Translations under genes and position numbers: made by a program
The notes under the pieces: model-generated
What the model saw: only the letters and a program-made list of their open reading frames with translations
Databases searched by the model: none
Told to the model about the DNA's origin: nothing
Part shown: positions 1 through 8,385 of the stretch, piece by piece
How the letters are laid out: each line of letters begins with the position of its first letter
Numbering within the stretch: the first letter of the stretch is position 1
DNA from: Terriglobales bacterium
GTDB taxonomy: Bacteria; Acidobacteriota; Terriglobia; Bryobacterales; Bryobacteraceae
Assembly (NCBI GenBank): GCA_027485675.1
Contig: JAIXQP010000010.1
Span: 23,740-87,739, forward strand
DNA: 64,000 nucleotides
Direction of reading: 5' to 3'

Positions 1-2
1 TA

Positions 3-2021
3 ATCATTCTTTGGCTGGCCGCAGTGGCCGGCGTTTGGGCCGCGGACCCGGCCTATGCGGTGCTCGAAAAAGCCTATGCCGCCGTCCGCGAGCGGCAGTT
101 TGACGAAGCGGTGCGTTTGTTCGAGCAGGCGACAACCTTGGCGCCGGAGCGTGCCTCGGTGCGGAAGGACTTCGCGTATACGTTGTTAAAGGTCGGCGAA
201 ACCGCGGCGGCGCGCGAGCAGTTTCGCCGGGCCATGGAACTCGATCCCGCCGACCACCACGTGGCGCTGGAGTTTGCCTTTCTCGCGCACGAGACCAAAG
301 AGACGATCCCGGCCCGGCGCGTGTTCGACCGGATTCGGAAGGTTGGCGACGCCGCCAGCCGCAAAACGGCCGAGCAGGCGTTTGAGAATATCGACCTCCC
401 GCTGCGGACGGGAATCACGCGTTGGAAGCAGGCGGTGGCCGAGTTGCCGGACAGCTACTCCGGACACGAAGAACTGGCCAAGCTGGCCGAGCAGCGGGAT
501 GAACTGGCCCTGGCGGCGACCCACTTTGAACGCGCCTGGCAGTTGAAGCCCACCATCCGCGCGTTTCTGCTGGACCTCGGCCGGGTATGGAAGGCGTTGG
601 GCCGGACGGAAGACGCCTTCGCGGCCTTGCTGGCGGCGAGCCGGGGCGCGGAGCCGCGGGTGGCGGAAGCCGCCCGGGAACTGCTGCCGGCGCGCTACCC
701 CTATGTCTACGAGTTCCGCAAGGCGCTGGTGCTCGACGACGGCAACGTGGAACTGCGGCGGGAGTTGGCTTACCTCCTGCTCGAAATGGGGAGTAAGGCG
801 GAAGCCGAGGACGAGTTCCGCCGGATTGTGACGGCGGCCCCCGGCGATCTGCTTTCCACCGCGCAACTCGGTTTTCTACGGCTCAACCGGAACGACCTCA
901 CCGGCGCGATGCCGCTGTTGGAACTCGTTCTGAAGGGCGACGAAGGAGAACTGGCGGACCGGGTGCGCTCGGCTCTGAAGATGCCCAGGAATCTGCGCAA
1001 GCGGCCGGAGACCCCGCAGGCGGAGCGGAAGATCGAGGCCAAGGAACTGGCGCAGCGGTCGCTCGAAAAGGGCTACCTGCGGGATGCGCTCAAGTATCTG
1101 GCGATCGCTCACGAGACAGACCCGTTGGACTTTGAGGTGATGTTGAAGCTGGGCTGGGCGCACAACATCACCCGGCAGGATCAGGTGGCCGCCCAGTGGT
1201 TCGACCTGGCGCGGCGCAGCCCCGATCCGAAGGTCGCGCTCGAAGCCAACAAGGCGTACCAGAATCTGCGCGCCGCCAGTGAGCGCCTGCAGACGACCTT
1301 CTGGCTGTTTCCGCTGTTCAGCTCCCGCTGGCAGGACGTCTTCGCCTACGGCCAGTTAAAGACGGAAGTGAAGGTGAAGGGGCCCTTTCGGCCCTACTTC
1401 TCAGCCCGCTTCGTCGGCGACGCGCGAAGCGGCCGCATGGACCGCGCCCAGATGGGGGCGGCGAGCCCGATGTACTTCTCCGAAAGCGCTCTGATCTTGG
1501 GCCTGGGCGTGGCGACCCCGGTCTATCGCGGCCTCTTCGCCTGGGCCGAGGCGGGAACCGCGCTGAGCTATATCTCCCGTTCGGATATACCGCGGGCGAT
1601 GTCGGACTACCGGGCCGGGGTGAGTTTCACCCACTTCCACGGCCCCACGATTCTGAACACGAAGCTGGGGTGGTTTGCCGAAACGGGCAACGACGCCGTC
1701 TACGTCAGCCGCTTCGACCACAACACCATCTTTCAATCGCAGAACAAGTTCGGGCGGAACTTCGGCGGAAGTGAAGATCAAAACACGTTCCGGACGCAAC
1801 TGTTCTGGTCCATGAACTTGAATGCGGACCTCAAGCGCCAGTACTGGGCGAACACGGCGGAGACCGGCCCGGGAGTTCGTTTCCGCTGGGCGTCGATGCC
1901 GCCGTCGATGCTCTTCACCGTGCAGGCGTTGCGCGGGGTGCACCTGGTCAACACGGGCAATCCGCGCAGTCCCAACTATCTCGATATCCGCGCAGGCTTC
2001 TGGTATGCGATTACTCGTTAG
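3..2021 (+). CDS. TPR and outer-membrane beta-barrel protein, 5' end outside window
   Basis: The frame is open to the left edge, so the true start lies outside; a GTG at 24 is only the first start codon inside. The first visible residues (IILWLAAVAGVWAADPAYA) look like the end of a signal peptide. About 400 residues of TPR-like helical repeats follow (for example the segment around DYAYTLLKVGE and AAREQFRRAMELDPAD). The last roughly 230 residues are rich in alternating aromatic and polar positions and end in WYAITR, as in an outer-membrane barrel. The same TPR-plus-barrel plan is known from polysaccharide exporters such as PgaA, PelB and BcsC and from NfrA-like proteins. Its stop overlaps the next gene by 17 bases. 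A role in polysaccharide export is inferred. Confidence 0.75.
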   Translation: MILWLAAVAGVWAADPAYAVLEKAYAAVRERQFDEAVRLFEQATTLAPERASVRKDFAYTLLKVGETAAAREQFRRAMELDPADHHVALEFAFLAHETKETIPARRVFDRIRKVGDAASRKTAEQAFENIDLPLRTGITRWKQAVAELPDSYSGHEELAKLAEQRDELALAATHFERAWQLKPTIRAFLLDLGRVWKALGRTEDAFAALLAASRGAEPRVAEAARELLPARYPYVYEFRKALVLDDGNVELRRELAYLLLEMGSKAEAEDEFRRIVTAAPGDLLSTAQLGFLRLNRNDLTGAMPLLELVLKGDEGELADRVRSALKMPRNLRKRPETPQAERKIEAKELAQRSLEKGYLRDALKYLAIAHETDPLDFEVMLKLGWAHNITRQDQVAAQWFDLARRSPDPKVALEANKAYQNLRAASERLQTTFWLFPLFSSRWQDVFAYGQLKTEVKVKGPFRPYFSARFVGDARSGRMDRAQMGAASPMYFSESALILGLGVATPVYRGLFAWAEAGTALSYISRSDIPRAMSDYRAGVSFTHFHGPTILNTKLGWFAETGNDAVYVSRFDHNTIFQSQNKFGRNFGGSEDQNTFRTQLFWSMNLNADLKRQYWANTAETGPGVRFRWASMPPSMLFTVQALRGVHLVNTGNPRSPNYLDIRAGFWYAITR

Positions 2022-3999
2022 TTTTCTCTTGGCGGCCATGGCCGCCTGGGCGGGCCGCCCGGGGTTTCAGTTTGCCTACCACGTGGTCGGCGATGAACCC
2101 ACCTCCTGGCCGGCCGTGCTGGGTTCCATCGGGATGACCTCGGCCGCGGACGGTCCGGCCAGCGTTCTCGTGCTGCCGGGCGGAACCTCCGCTCCCCCGG
2201 CCACCTGGCTGCCGCGGATTGAGGCGGGCGCGATCGTCATCATTGAAGGCGATAGCCCGCTCGCCGAGGCGCTCGGCATCGTGCCGAGTCGGCAACGGGT
2301 TTCGACCCGCAGTCTCATTGACGTCGCCGACCCCAAGCTGCCCGTGATCTGGGAGCAGTCGCTCGATCTCTATCGATACACGCTCCCGGCCGCCGCCAAG
2401 GTGTACGCACACGAACGCTGGACCAAGGCGCCGCTGATGGCGGGCCTCCGGCGCGGCGCGGGAGCGGTGCTGTGGCTGGCCGTCGGCCCCGGAAAACTCG
2501 GCCACGAACGCTTTCCCTATGCCTTGCAGGCTTTAACTGACCTCGGCCTGCAGCCCCCCTACCGGAGCGGCCGCCTCTGGGCCTTTTTCGATTCGAGCTA
2601 CCGGCTGCGCGTAGATCCCGACTACTTCGCCGAACGCTGGCGGCGGGCGGGCATCGGCGCCCTGCATGTAGCCGCCTGGCACTATCAGGAGCCGGATGCC
2701 GGACGCGACGAGTATCTCCGCAAGCTGATCGAAGCCTGCCACAAACGCGCAATTCTGGTCTATGCCTGGGTCGAGTTGCCCCACGTCAGCGAGCAGTTCT
2801 GGAACGAGCACCCCGAGTGGCGCGAAAAGACCGCCCTGCTGCAGGACGCGCATCTCGACTGGCGCAAGCTGATGAACCTGCAGCATCCCGACTGTGTCCA
2901 GGCCGTCGCCGCGGGCATCTCGGCGTTGGTGCGCCGCTTTGAATGGGACGGCGTGAACCTGGCCGAGTTGTATTTCGAGTCGCTCGAAGGCATCGACAAT
3001 CCCGCCCGGTTTACCCCGTTCAATGACAACGCCCGCGCCGCTTTTTCAAAGCTCCATGGCGTCGACCCTTTGTTAATCGTGAAGGAGAAGAATCACGAAC
3101 TCCGCAGCGTCTGGCTCGATTTTCGCGCCCACCTGGCCAAGCAGATGCAGGAGGAGTGGCTGGCGCGGCTGGAGGCCGAACGCCGGCAGAAACCCCATCT
3201 CGATATCGTGCTGACCCATGTGGACGACCGGTTCGATACGCGCATGCGGGAGCTGATCGGCGCCGATGCCGGCCGCCTGTTGCCGCTCCTCGACAGCCAC
3301 GATTTCACCTTCCTCATTGAAGATCCCGCCACCATCTGGCACCTGGGTCCGCAGCGCTACCCGCAGATCGCCGAGAAGTACAAGCCCCTGACCACGCACC
3401 GCGAGAAGCTGGCGATCGACATCAACATCGTCGAGCGGTATCAGGACGTCTATCCCACTAAACAGCAGACCGGCACCGAGCTATTCCAACTCGTCAACCT
3501 GTCGGCGAAGGCCTTCGCTCGGGTGGCTCTGTACTTTGAAAACTCGATTCTGGCTCAGGATCTGCCGCTGCTGGCCTCCGCGGCGGCCGACGTGCAGCGG
3601 GTGGAGTACGTGGCCAACCGGCTGGTGATCGAATCGCCGCGCGGGTTGGGAATTCCGTGGCAAGGCACGGCCATGGTGAACGGCCGCCCCTGGCCGGTGG
3701 CCGATGAACGCACCTTGTGGCTGCCGCCGGGGCCCGTCGCCATCGAGCCCTCCCAGACCGTCTTGCCCTTGCGGGTACTCGATTTCAACGGCGACCTGAA
3801 ATCCGCCGCCGTGCAGGGCGGATCGGTCGATCTGGCCTATTCGAGCGCCGGCCGGGCCATCGCGATTTTGGATCGCCGGCCGGCGAGCGTGGAGGTGGAC
3901 GGTGCGAATGCGCACCCCCCCATTCTCGACGCCGGGGCCGGCCGTTTCGCCGTGCTACTCCCGCGGGGACAGCATCTGATCACGTTCTGCTCCCGCTAA
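2005..3999 (+). CDS. Exported TIM-barrel glycoside hydrolase-like protein
   Basis: I chose ATG 2005, inside the upstream gene, because it gives a signal peptide (MRLLVSFLLAAMAAWAG); in-frame starts further upstream encode arginine-rich shadow sequence. The product is 664 residues. Residues about 20-205 resemble a Rossmann or class I amidotransferase-like domain. From about 210 a (beta/alpha) barrel follows, with WHYQEPDAGRDEY and WDGVNLAELYFES, which match the GxDGxxxDxYF style of the GHL10/DUF187 glycosidase-like families; the C-terminal 150 residues look like a beta sandwich. The 17-base overlap with the TPR-barrel gene suggests translational coupling. Processing of an exported polysaccharide in the periplasm is plausible but inferred. 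Confidence 0.65.
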   Translation: MRLLVSFLLAAMAAWAGRPGFQFAYHVVGDEPTSWPAVLGSIGMTSAADGPASVLVLPGGTSAPPATWLPRIEAGAIVIIEGDSPLAEALGIVPSRQRVSTRSLIDVADPKLPVIWEQSLDLYRYTLPAAAKVYAHERWTKAPLMAGLRRGAGAVLWLAVGPGKLGHERFPYALQALTDLGLQPPYRSGRLWAFFDSSYRLRVDPDYFAERWRRAGIGALHVAAWHYQEPDAGRDEYLRKLIEACHKRAILVYAWVELPHVSEQFWNEHPEWREKTALLQDAHLDWRKLMNLQHPDCVQAVAAGISALVRRFEWDGVNLAELYFESLEGIDNPARFTPFNDNARAAFSKLHGVDPLLIVKEKNHELRSVWLDFRAHLAKQMQEEWLARLEAERRQKPHLDIVLTHVDDRFDTRMRELIGADAGRLLPLLDSHDFTFLIEDPATIWHLGPQRYPQIAEKYKPLTTHREKLAIDINIVERYQDVYPTKQQTGTELFQLVNLSAKAFARVALYFENSILAQDLPLLASAAADVQRVEYVANRLVIESPRGLGIPWQGTAMVNGRPWPVADERTLWLPPGPVAIEPSQTVLPLRVLDFNGDLKSAAVQGGSVDLAYSSAGRAIAILDRRPASVEVDGANAHPPILDAGAGRFAVLLPRGQHLITFCSR

Positions 4000-4871
4000 C
4001 GAACGGAGGACTCGAGACTCAGCAGAGACGTTGTCGGCTTCGGCGTCGCGCCCATCTCCTCGGCCCGGTCGACGCCCTTGACGGTGATGGCGAACCGGCC
4101 GTTATCGGTCCGGACCACGAAGCCCTGTTCCCGCAGGTACCAGAGGGTAAATTCGAGGTGTTCCCGCGGCACCCCCAGGAGCTCTTCGAACTCCTGAATC
4201 GGGACCCCCGGATTGGCGGGATCGCGCATCCGCTTCATATACAGCATCGCGAGCACCGCCTGCCGTTGCTCCCGCTCCGTCTCCATCCCGCCCGATCCCG
4301 ATCCGGAGCTGAACACCCGCCACTGCTTCTTCTGCACGCGGGCCCGATCCACGTCGTACGCCGCCCGCTGCACCGGATCCGCCAGGACGCGGTAGGCGGA
4401 CACCAGAGCCATGAAAAGCTGTTCGTTCCCGGTGTCCTGGTTATCCGGGTGGTACCGCTGCGCCAGAATCCGGTAGACGCGATGCACCGTGTCCGGTTCC
4501 GCCTTCGGGTGGATCTGCATGAACTCGTACAGGTCCAACTCCTCGGCCGAAGGATTCGTCGGCGAATTTCCTTCAAACGAGATGCCCGCGCGGTAGAACT
4601 TCCCGGCCTGAATGACCCAGGCGACGGTGCCTTGCGGGCGGCCGGGGCCGGAGGCAACGCTGGCGGGCGCTCCATCCACCAGCACCGTCTGCCCCATTCG
4701 CAGTTCAATCGGAAGCAAAACTCCCAAGCCGTTCTGGGAAAAATTTTCCACACGGGCCGGTACCTTTTGCCACTTGCCGTTCGGCAGTTGCAGCCAAAGT
4801 TGAACTTCCATCGAGGCCGACGCAGGCAAACGGGGGCGGCGACGGCGCTCTGAGTCGGAATTTTGCTCCAT
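3996..4871 (-). CDS. PilZ / J-domain / winged-helix fusion protein
   Basis: Three parts are visible in 291 residues. Residues 9-105 form a PilZ domain: an arginine-rich RRRRPR at 9-14 and NFSQNG at 43-48, matching the RxxxR and (D/N)xSxxG signatures that bind cyclic di-GMP. Residues 112-175 form a J domain with the diagnostic HPD at 141-143 and a following helix (AYRVLADPVQRAAYD). Residues about 200-270 look like a winged helix (LGVPREHLEFTLWYLREQGF). There is no signal peptide, so the protein should be cytoplasmic. Its stop codon shares bases with the convergent gene at 3999. A c-di-GMP-controlled DnaK co-chaperone is one reading; the fusion itself is directly visible. Confidence 0.75.
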   Translation of the reverse strand: MEQNSDSERRRRPRLPASASMEVQLWLQLPNGKWQKVPARVENFSQNGLGVLLPIELRMGQTVLVDGAPASVASGPGRPQGTVAWVIQAGKFYRAGISFEGNSPTNPSAEELDLYEFMQIHPKAEPDTVHRVYRILAQRYHPDNQDTGNEQLFMALVSAYRVLADPVQRAAYDVDRARVQKKQWRVFSSGSGSGGMETEREQRQAVLAMLYMKRMRDPANPGVPIQEFEELLGVPREHLEFTLWYLREQGFVVRTDNGRFAITVKGVDRAEEMGATPKPTTSLLSLESSVR

Positions 4872-4913
4872 AGCCTGCGTATCGGCCCGAGCGTCGGAAT
4901 CTTGAACCGCGCG

Positions 4914-5546
4914 TTAGCGCTGAATAATCCTCTGGATCCGCATCCGGTCGCCCTGGCACAAGGCCACCCGATGCGCCACGGCCCGTTGACTGCCGTCATA
5001 GAGCGTTTGCGTCAATCGCAAAACCGCCGTACCCTGCACGACAATCGCTTCAATCGTCTCCTTGGCAAACAAGCCATCGAGCGCCAGCCACGACAAAAGC
5101 GGGGTCGTACCCAGTTTCCGCAACTCTCTTTCGCTGGTCGCCGGAATCCAGATCTGCTCTTCAATCACCCTCGCCGAACCGGCCAGCCAAACCCGGCTCA
5201 GCAGTCCGCAGCTCTGGCCGGCCATCGCCTCCGGCAGCAACGCCCCCTCGGCCAGAATCTGAGCCGCCGCCAACCGCCCCGAGAGCTTTCCGCTAAACAG
5301 TTCGTGGGGGTCCTGCAGCCGCTGTCCGCCGGAGGTGGCCGGCGCCACAAAGGTCCCGGACCCCACCCGCCGGATGACGCAACCCTCCTGCTGCAGCAAC
5401 GAGACCGCATGCCGGGCCGTCATCAGACTCACTTCGAATTTGGCCGCCAGATCGCGTTCCGAGGCTAGTTTGTCGCCCGGCTGGAGCTTGCCAGATCGGA
5501 TTTGCTCAAGGATCGCTTGGTGGATTCGGACATATGCAGCCGCCAT
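4914..5546 (-). CDS. GntR-family transcriptional regulator with UTRA domain
   Basis: The 210-residue product has an N-terminal winged helix-turn-helix (residues 5-70, with QIRSGKLQPGDKLASERDLA and the recognition helix region around SLMTARHAVSLLQQEG) and a C-terminal UTRA-like ligand domain (about 85-205). Members of this HutC-type subfamily bind a small molecule, often a sugar phosphate or amino-acid derivative, through the UTRA domain. It is transcribed divergently from the sugar isomerase at 5583 with only 36 bases between them, and a perfect palindrome lies in that gap, so it probably controls both itself and the isomerase/antiporter operon. Confidence 0.88.
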   Translation of the reverse strand: MAAAYVRIHQAILEQIRSGKLQPGDKLASERDLAAKFEVSLMTARHAVSLLQQEGCVIRRVGSGTFVAPATSGGQRLQDPHELFSGKLSGRLAAAQILAEGALLPEAMAGQSCGLLSRVWLAGSARVIEEQIWIPATSERELRKLGTTPLLSWLALDGLFAKETIEAIVVQGTAVLRLTQTLYDGSQRAVAHRVALCQGDRMRIQRIIQR

Positions 5547-5555
5547 GAGGAAAGT

Positions 5556-5570
5556 GCTATAGAGTATAGC
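5556..5570. promoter_or_regulatory. Palindromic operator candidate between GntR gene and isomerase
   Basis: Perfect inverted repeat GCTATA-GAG-TATAGC in the 36-base divergent gap. Its AT-rich core would also overlap the promoter elements of both genes. Binding by the adjacent GntR regulator is inferred from position. Confidence 0.55.
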
Positions 5571-5582
5571 TAATTACGCCTC

Positions 5583-6473
5583 ATGTCTACCCTGCCTCTT
5601 TTGCTGCATTCGGTGAGTTACTCCGGTTCCTGGGGGCAAACGGCGCTCTCGATCGACCAGTTCGCCGCCAAGGCGGCCAGCCTTGGATTTGAAGGGGTGA
5701 TGCTGATGGCCAAGCGGCCCCATCTCAGTCCGCTTGATTTTGACGCCGCCCGCCGCCGCGAACTCCGGGACCGCTTGGCCGCCGCCGGGCTTACCCACAA
5801 CGTCCTGGCGGGGTATACCAACTTCACGGCCGATCTGGAGCACGCCGAAATTCCCCAGCGGGAGATGCAGATTCACTACGTCGAGGCGCTCGCCCAGCTC
5901 GGGGCCGAGATCGGCGCCCCCCTGGTGCGGATCTTCACCGGCTACGAACATCCCGCCGCGCCCTACTCCGCGCAATGGCGCCTGATCGTCGACGCCCTCC
6001 GCGAATGCGCCCGCCGGGCGGCCCCCCATGGCGTCACCCTCGTGCTGCAGAACCACCACGACGTCGCCGTCGGATGGGAGAGCTTCCGCGACCTGCTCGT
6101 CGAAGTGAACGAACCCAATCTCCGGGCCGGCTTCGACGCCTGGGCGCCCGCACTGCACGGAGACGATCTCGCCGCCGCCGCCACGGCGCTCGCGCCCCTC
6201 ATGGTCCACACCACCGTGGCCGATTATGTCCGTCGGCCCCGGCATCGCTACGAGCCCGCGCTCGTCAACTATGTGCCCACCACCCCCTTCGTCCAGGCCG
6301 TCCCGTTCGGCGAGGGCTTCATCGACTACCCCGCGTTTTTCAACGCCGCCGTGACCGCCGGGTACACTGGAAGCGTGGCTTATGAGATGTGCTCCCCGCT
6401 GCTCGGTGGCGGGTCCGAGGAAAACTTGGACCGCTACGCCAGAACGTTCGTAGAGTGGATGCGCAACCGATGA
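5583..6473 (+). CDS. Sugar phosphate isomerase/epimerase-like TIM barrel protein
   Basis: The 296-residue product matches the AP-endonuclease-2/xylose isomerase-like TIM barrel fold: N-terminal LLLHSVSYSG strand, AASLGFEGVML, LVRIFTGYEHP, LVLQNHHDVAVGW and C-terminal YTGSVAYEMCSPL. The histidine pair in QNHHD and the glutamate in YEMC sit where this family places divalent metal ligands. There is no signal peptide. The exact sugar is unknown. It begins an apparent operon with the antiporter (ATGA overlap at 6470) under the divergent GntR regulator. Confidence 0.82.
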   Translation: MSTLPLLLHSVSYSGSWGQTALSIDQFAAKAASLGFEGVMLMAKRPHLSPLDFDAARRRELRDRLAAAGLTHNVLAGYTNFTADLEHAEIPQREMQIHYVEALAQLGAEIGAPLVRIFTGYEHPAAPYSAQWRLIVDALRECARRAAPHGVTLVLQNHHDVAVGWESFRDLLVEVNEPNLRAGFDAWAPALHGDDLAAAATALAPLMVHTTVADYVRRPRHRYEPALVNYVPTTPFVQAVPFGEGFIDYPAFFNAAVTAGYTGSVAYEMCSPLLGGGSEENLDRYARTFVEWMRNR

Positions 6474-7666
6474 CCGAGCACGGCGGCGCGCAGCTGCCGA
6501 TGGCGATGCTGTTGGTCTTCGGCACCGCCAAGATCATGGGCGAAATCTTTGAACGGCTCCGCCTGCCGAATATCGTGGGCGAGATCCTGGCCGGTGTCGT
6601 CCTCGGCGCGAGCGTTCTGAATTGGGTGGAACCGAAGCAGATTGCCGAGTTTGCCGATCTCGGCGTGATGTTCCTCCTGTTCCGCGTCGGTTTGGAGGTG
6701 AAGGCCTCGGATCTGATCAAGGTGGGGCGGGTGGCGTCGATCGTGGCGATTTTGGGGGTTCTACTCCCGTTTGCCATGGGCTACGGCATCTATGTCTACA
6801 CCGGCTCCAACCAGATTGAAGCCCTCTTCGTCGGCGCCGCCATGGTGGCGACCTCCGTCGGCATCACCGCGCAGGTTCTGGCTTCCAAGGGGCTGCTCAA
6901 CGTGCGGGCCAGCCGCATCATCCTGGCCGCCGCCGTGATTGACGACATTCTCGGCCTCATCGTCCTCGCCGTGGTTTCGAGCATGGCGAAGGGCGAAGTC
7001 GATGTCCTCCAACTCACCACCACCGCCGGCCTCTCCATCGGCTTCACCATCTTCATGCTCAGCGTGGGAACGAAGACCATGGGGCGGGTGCTGCCGCGCA
7101 TCGACCAGCGCCTGCGGGGCGGGGAATCGCAGTTCTCGCTCGCCATGATTCTCCTGTTCGCCCTGGCGGTATTCGCCAGCTATGCCGGCGTGGCCGCGAT
7201 CATCGGGGCGTTTCTGGCGGGGGTGGCGCTGGCCGAGTCCGTCTCGCATCGGGTCCATGATCTGGCGCAGGGCGTCTCGGAACTGCTCGTGCCGTTCTTC
7301 CTGGCGGGCATCGGCCTCGCGCTCGATATCCGGGTGTTGCAAGACCCGCAAACGTTGATGCTCGCGGGGGTGATCACGCTCGCGGCCATCGTTTCGAAGT
7401 TCATCGGCTGTGGCCTGGGCGCCCTCTCGCTCGGTTGGCCGGACGCCCGCCGGATCGGCGCCGGCATGGTGCCGCGGGGCGAAGTCGGCATGGTGGTCGC
7501 CCAACTCGGCGCCGGTTTGGGCATTGTGACGAAGGCAACTTATAGCGTGGTGGTCATCATGGCCGTAATGACTACAGTCGTGGCGCCTGTGCTCCTGGCG
7601 TTGACCTTCCGCTCCCTGGCGCAGATGCCGGACGATCCCGACGAGACCCCCATTAGAATTGAGTAG
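6470..7666 (+). CDS. CPA2-type cation:proton antiporter
   Basis: I chose ATG 6470 because it overlaps the upstream stop in an ATGA; the in-frame extension to 6389 lies inside the isomerase gene. The 398-residue protein is almost entirely membrane-spanning, with about 11-12 helices, and fits the Na_H_exchanger fold of KefB/KefC-like proteins: IMGEIFERLRLPNIVGEILAGVVLG near the N-terminus, LAAAVIDDILGLIVLAV with the conserved double aspartate of the transport site, and GMVPRGEVGMVVA near the C-terminus. It lacks the C-terminal RCK/TrkA nucleotide-binding domain of KefB/C. Role: inner-membrane monovalent cation/H+ exchange. Confidence 0.9.
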   Translation: MTEHGGAQLPMAMLLVFGTAKIMGEIFERLRLPNIVGEILAGVVLGASVLNWVEPKQIAEFADLGVMFLLFRVGLEVKASDLIKVGRVASIVAILGVLLPFAMGYGIYVYTGSNQIEALFVGAAMVATSVGITAQVLASKGLLNVRASRIILAAAVIDDILGLIVLAVVSSMAKGEVDVLQLTTTAGLSIGFTIFMLSVGTKTMGRVLPRIDQRLRGGESQFSLAMILLFALAVFASYAGVAAIIGAFLAGVALAESVSHRVHDLAQGVSELLVPFFLAGIGLALDIRVLQDPQTLMLAGVITLAAIVSKFIGCGLGALSLGWPDARRIGAGMVPRGEVGMVVAQLGAGLGIVTKATYSVVVIMAVMTTVVAPVLLALTFRSLAQMPDDPDETPIRIE

Positions 7667-8370
7667 TGCTCCTCGAACTGGCCTCGCTCACGCTGCTCGG
7701 CATCACGAACCTCACCGGCCCCACGCATCACGTGCAAGGCATCGATGTCGAAGGCGACGTCGTTTGGGTCTCCGCCGTCGAGCGGGCGACCCGCAAGGGC
7801 TACCTCTCCCGCTTCAACTGGAAGACCGGCGAGCGGCTGGCCATGGTCGAACTGCAGGATGGCGACCGGTATCACCCCGGCGGCGTCCAACTCGATGGCG
7901 ATTCCCTCTGGGTGCCGGTGGCCGAGTACCGCCGCGAATCGAGCGCCTGGATCCAGAAACGCAACAAAGTGACCCTGGCGCTGGAAACCCAGTTCGCCGT
8001 CGCCGACCACATCGGCTGCGTCGCCGTCGCCCAGGGTGTGATCTGGGGCGGCAACTGGGATAGCCGTCACTTCTACCGCTGGCGCCCCGATGGGACCCGG
8101 ATCGACCAGCGGCCGAATCCCACCGGAACCGGTTTTCAGGACCTGAAAGCCCTCGGCGGCAGCCTGGTAGGCAACGGCGTGAAGAGCCGCACCGCCGGCG
8201 CGATCGAGTGGCTCCACCCCGATACGCTGGCCGTCCAGAAGTCGATTGCCACCGGCCTCACCGACCGCGGCGTCCGCTTCTCGAACGAAGGCATGGCGAT
8301 CCACAACGGCGTTCTCTTTCTCCTGCCGGAAGACGACCCCAGCCGCCTCTTCCGCTACCGGTTGCCTTGA
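7666..8370 (+). CDS. Beta-propeller-like protein (resembles DUF6454), unknown function
   Basis: GTG at 7666 shares its G with the TAG stop of the antiporter, so translation is likely coupled. The 234-residue product has repeating strand-rich blocks (GIDVEGDVVWVSAV, GGVQLDGDSLWVPVAE, GCVAVAQGVIWGGNW, GMAIHNGVLFLLPED) spaced like propeller blades. The first residues (MLLELASLTLLGI) are hydrophobic but lack a clear cleavage site. It resembles the uncharacterised DUF6454 family from memory; no enzymatic motif is evident. Confidence 0.65.
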   Translation: MLLELASLTLLGITNLTGPTHHVQGIDVEGDVVWVSAVERATRKGYLSRFNWKTGERLAMVELQDGDRYHPGGVQLDGDSLWVPVAEYRRESSAWIQKRNKVTLALETQFAVADHIGCVAVAQGVIWGGNWDSRHFYRWRPDGTRIDQRPNPTGTGFQDLKALGGSLVGNGVKSRTAGAIEWLHPDTLAVQKSIATGLTDRGVRFSNEGMAIHNGVLFLLPEDDPSRLFRYRLP

Positions 8371-8376
8371 TATGCT
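8368..8376 (+). promoter_or_regulatory. Extended -10 element before sulfatase gene
   Basis: TGATATGCT (TGn plus TATGCT) ends 9 bases before the ATG at 8386, so transcription would start at or very near the start codon. Only a weak GGGG lies between, so a leaderless or near-leaderless mRNA is likely. Confidence 0.45.
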
Positions 8377-8385
8377 GACGGGGCG

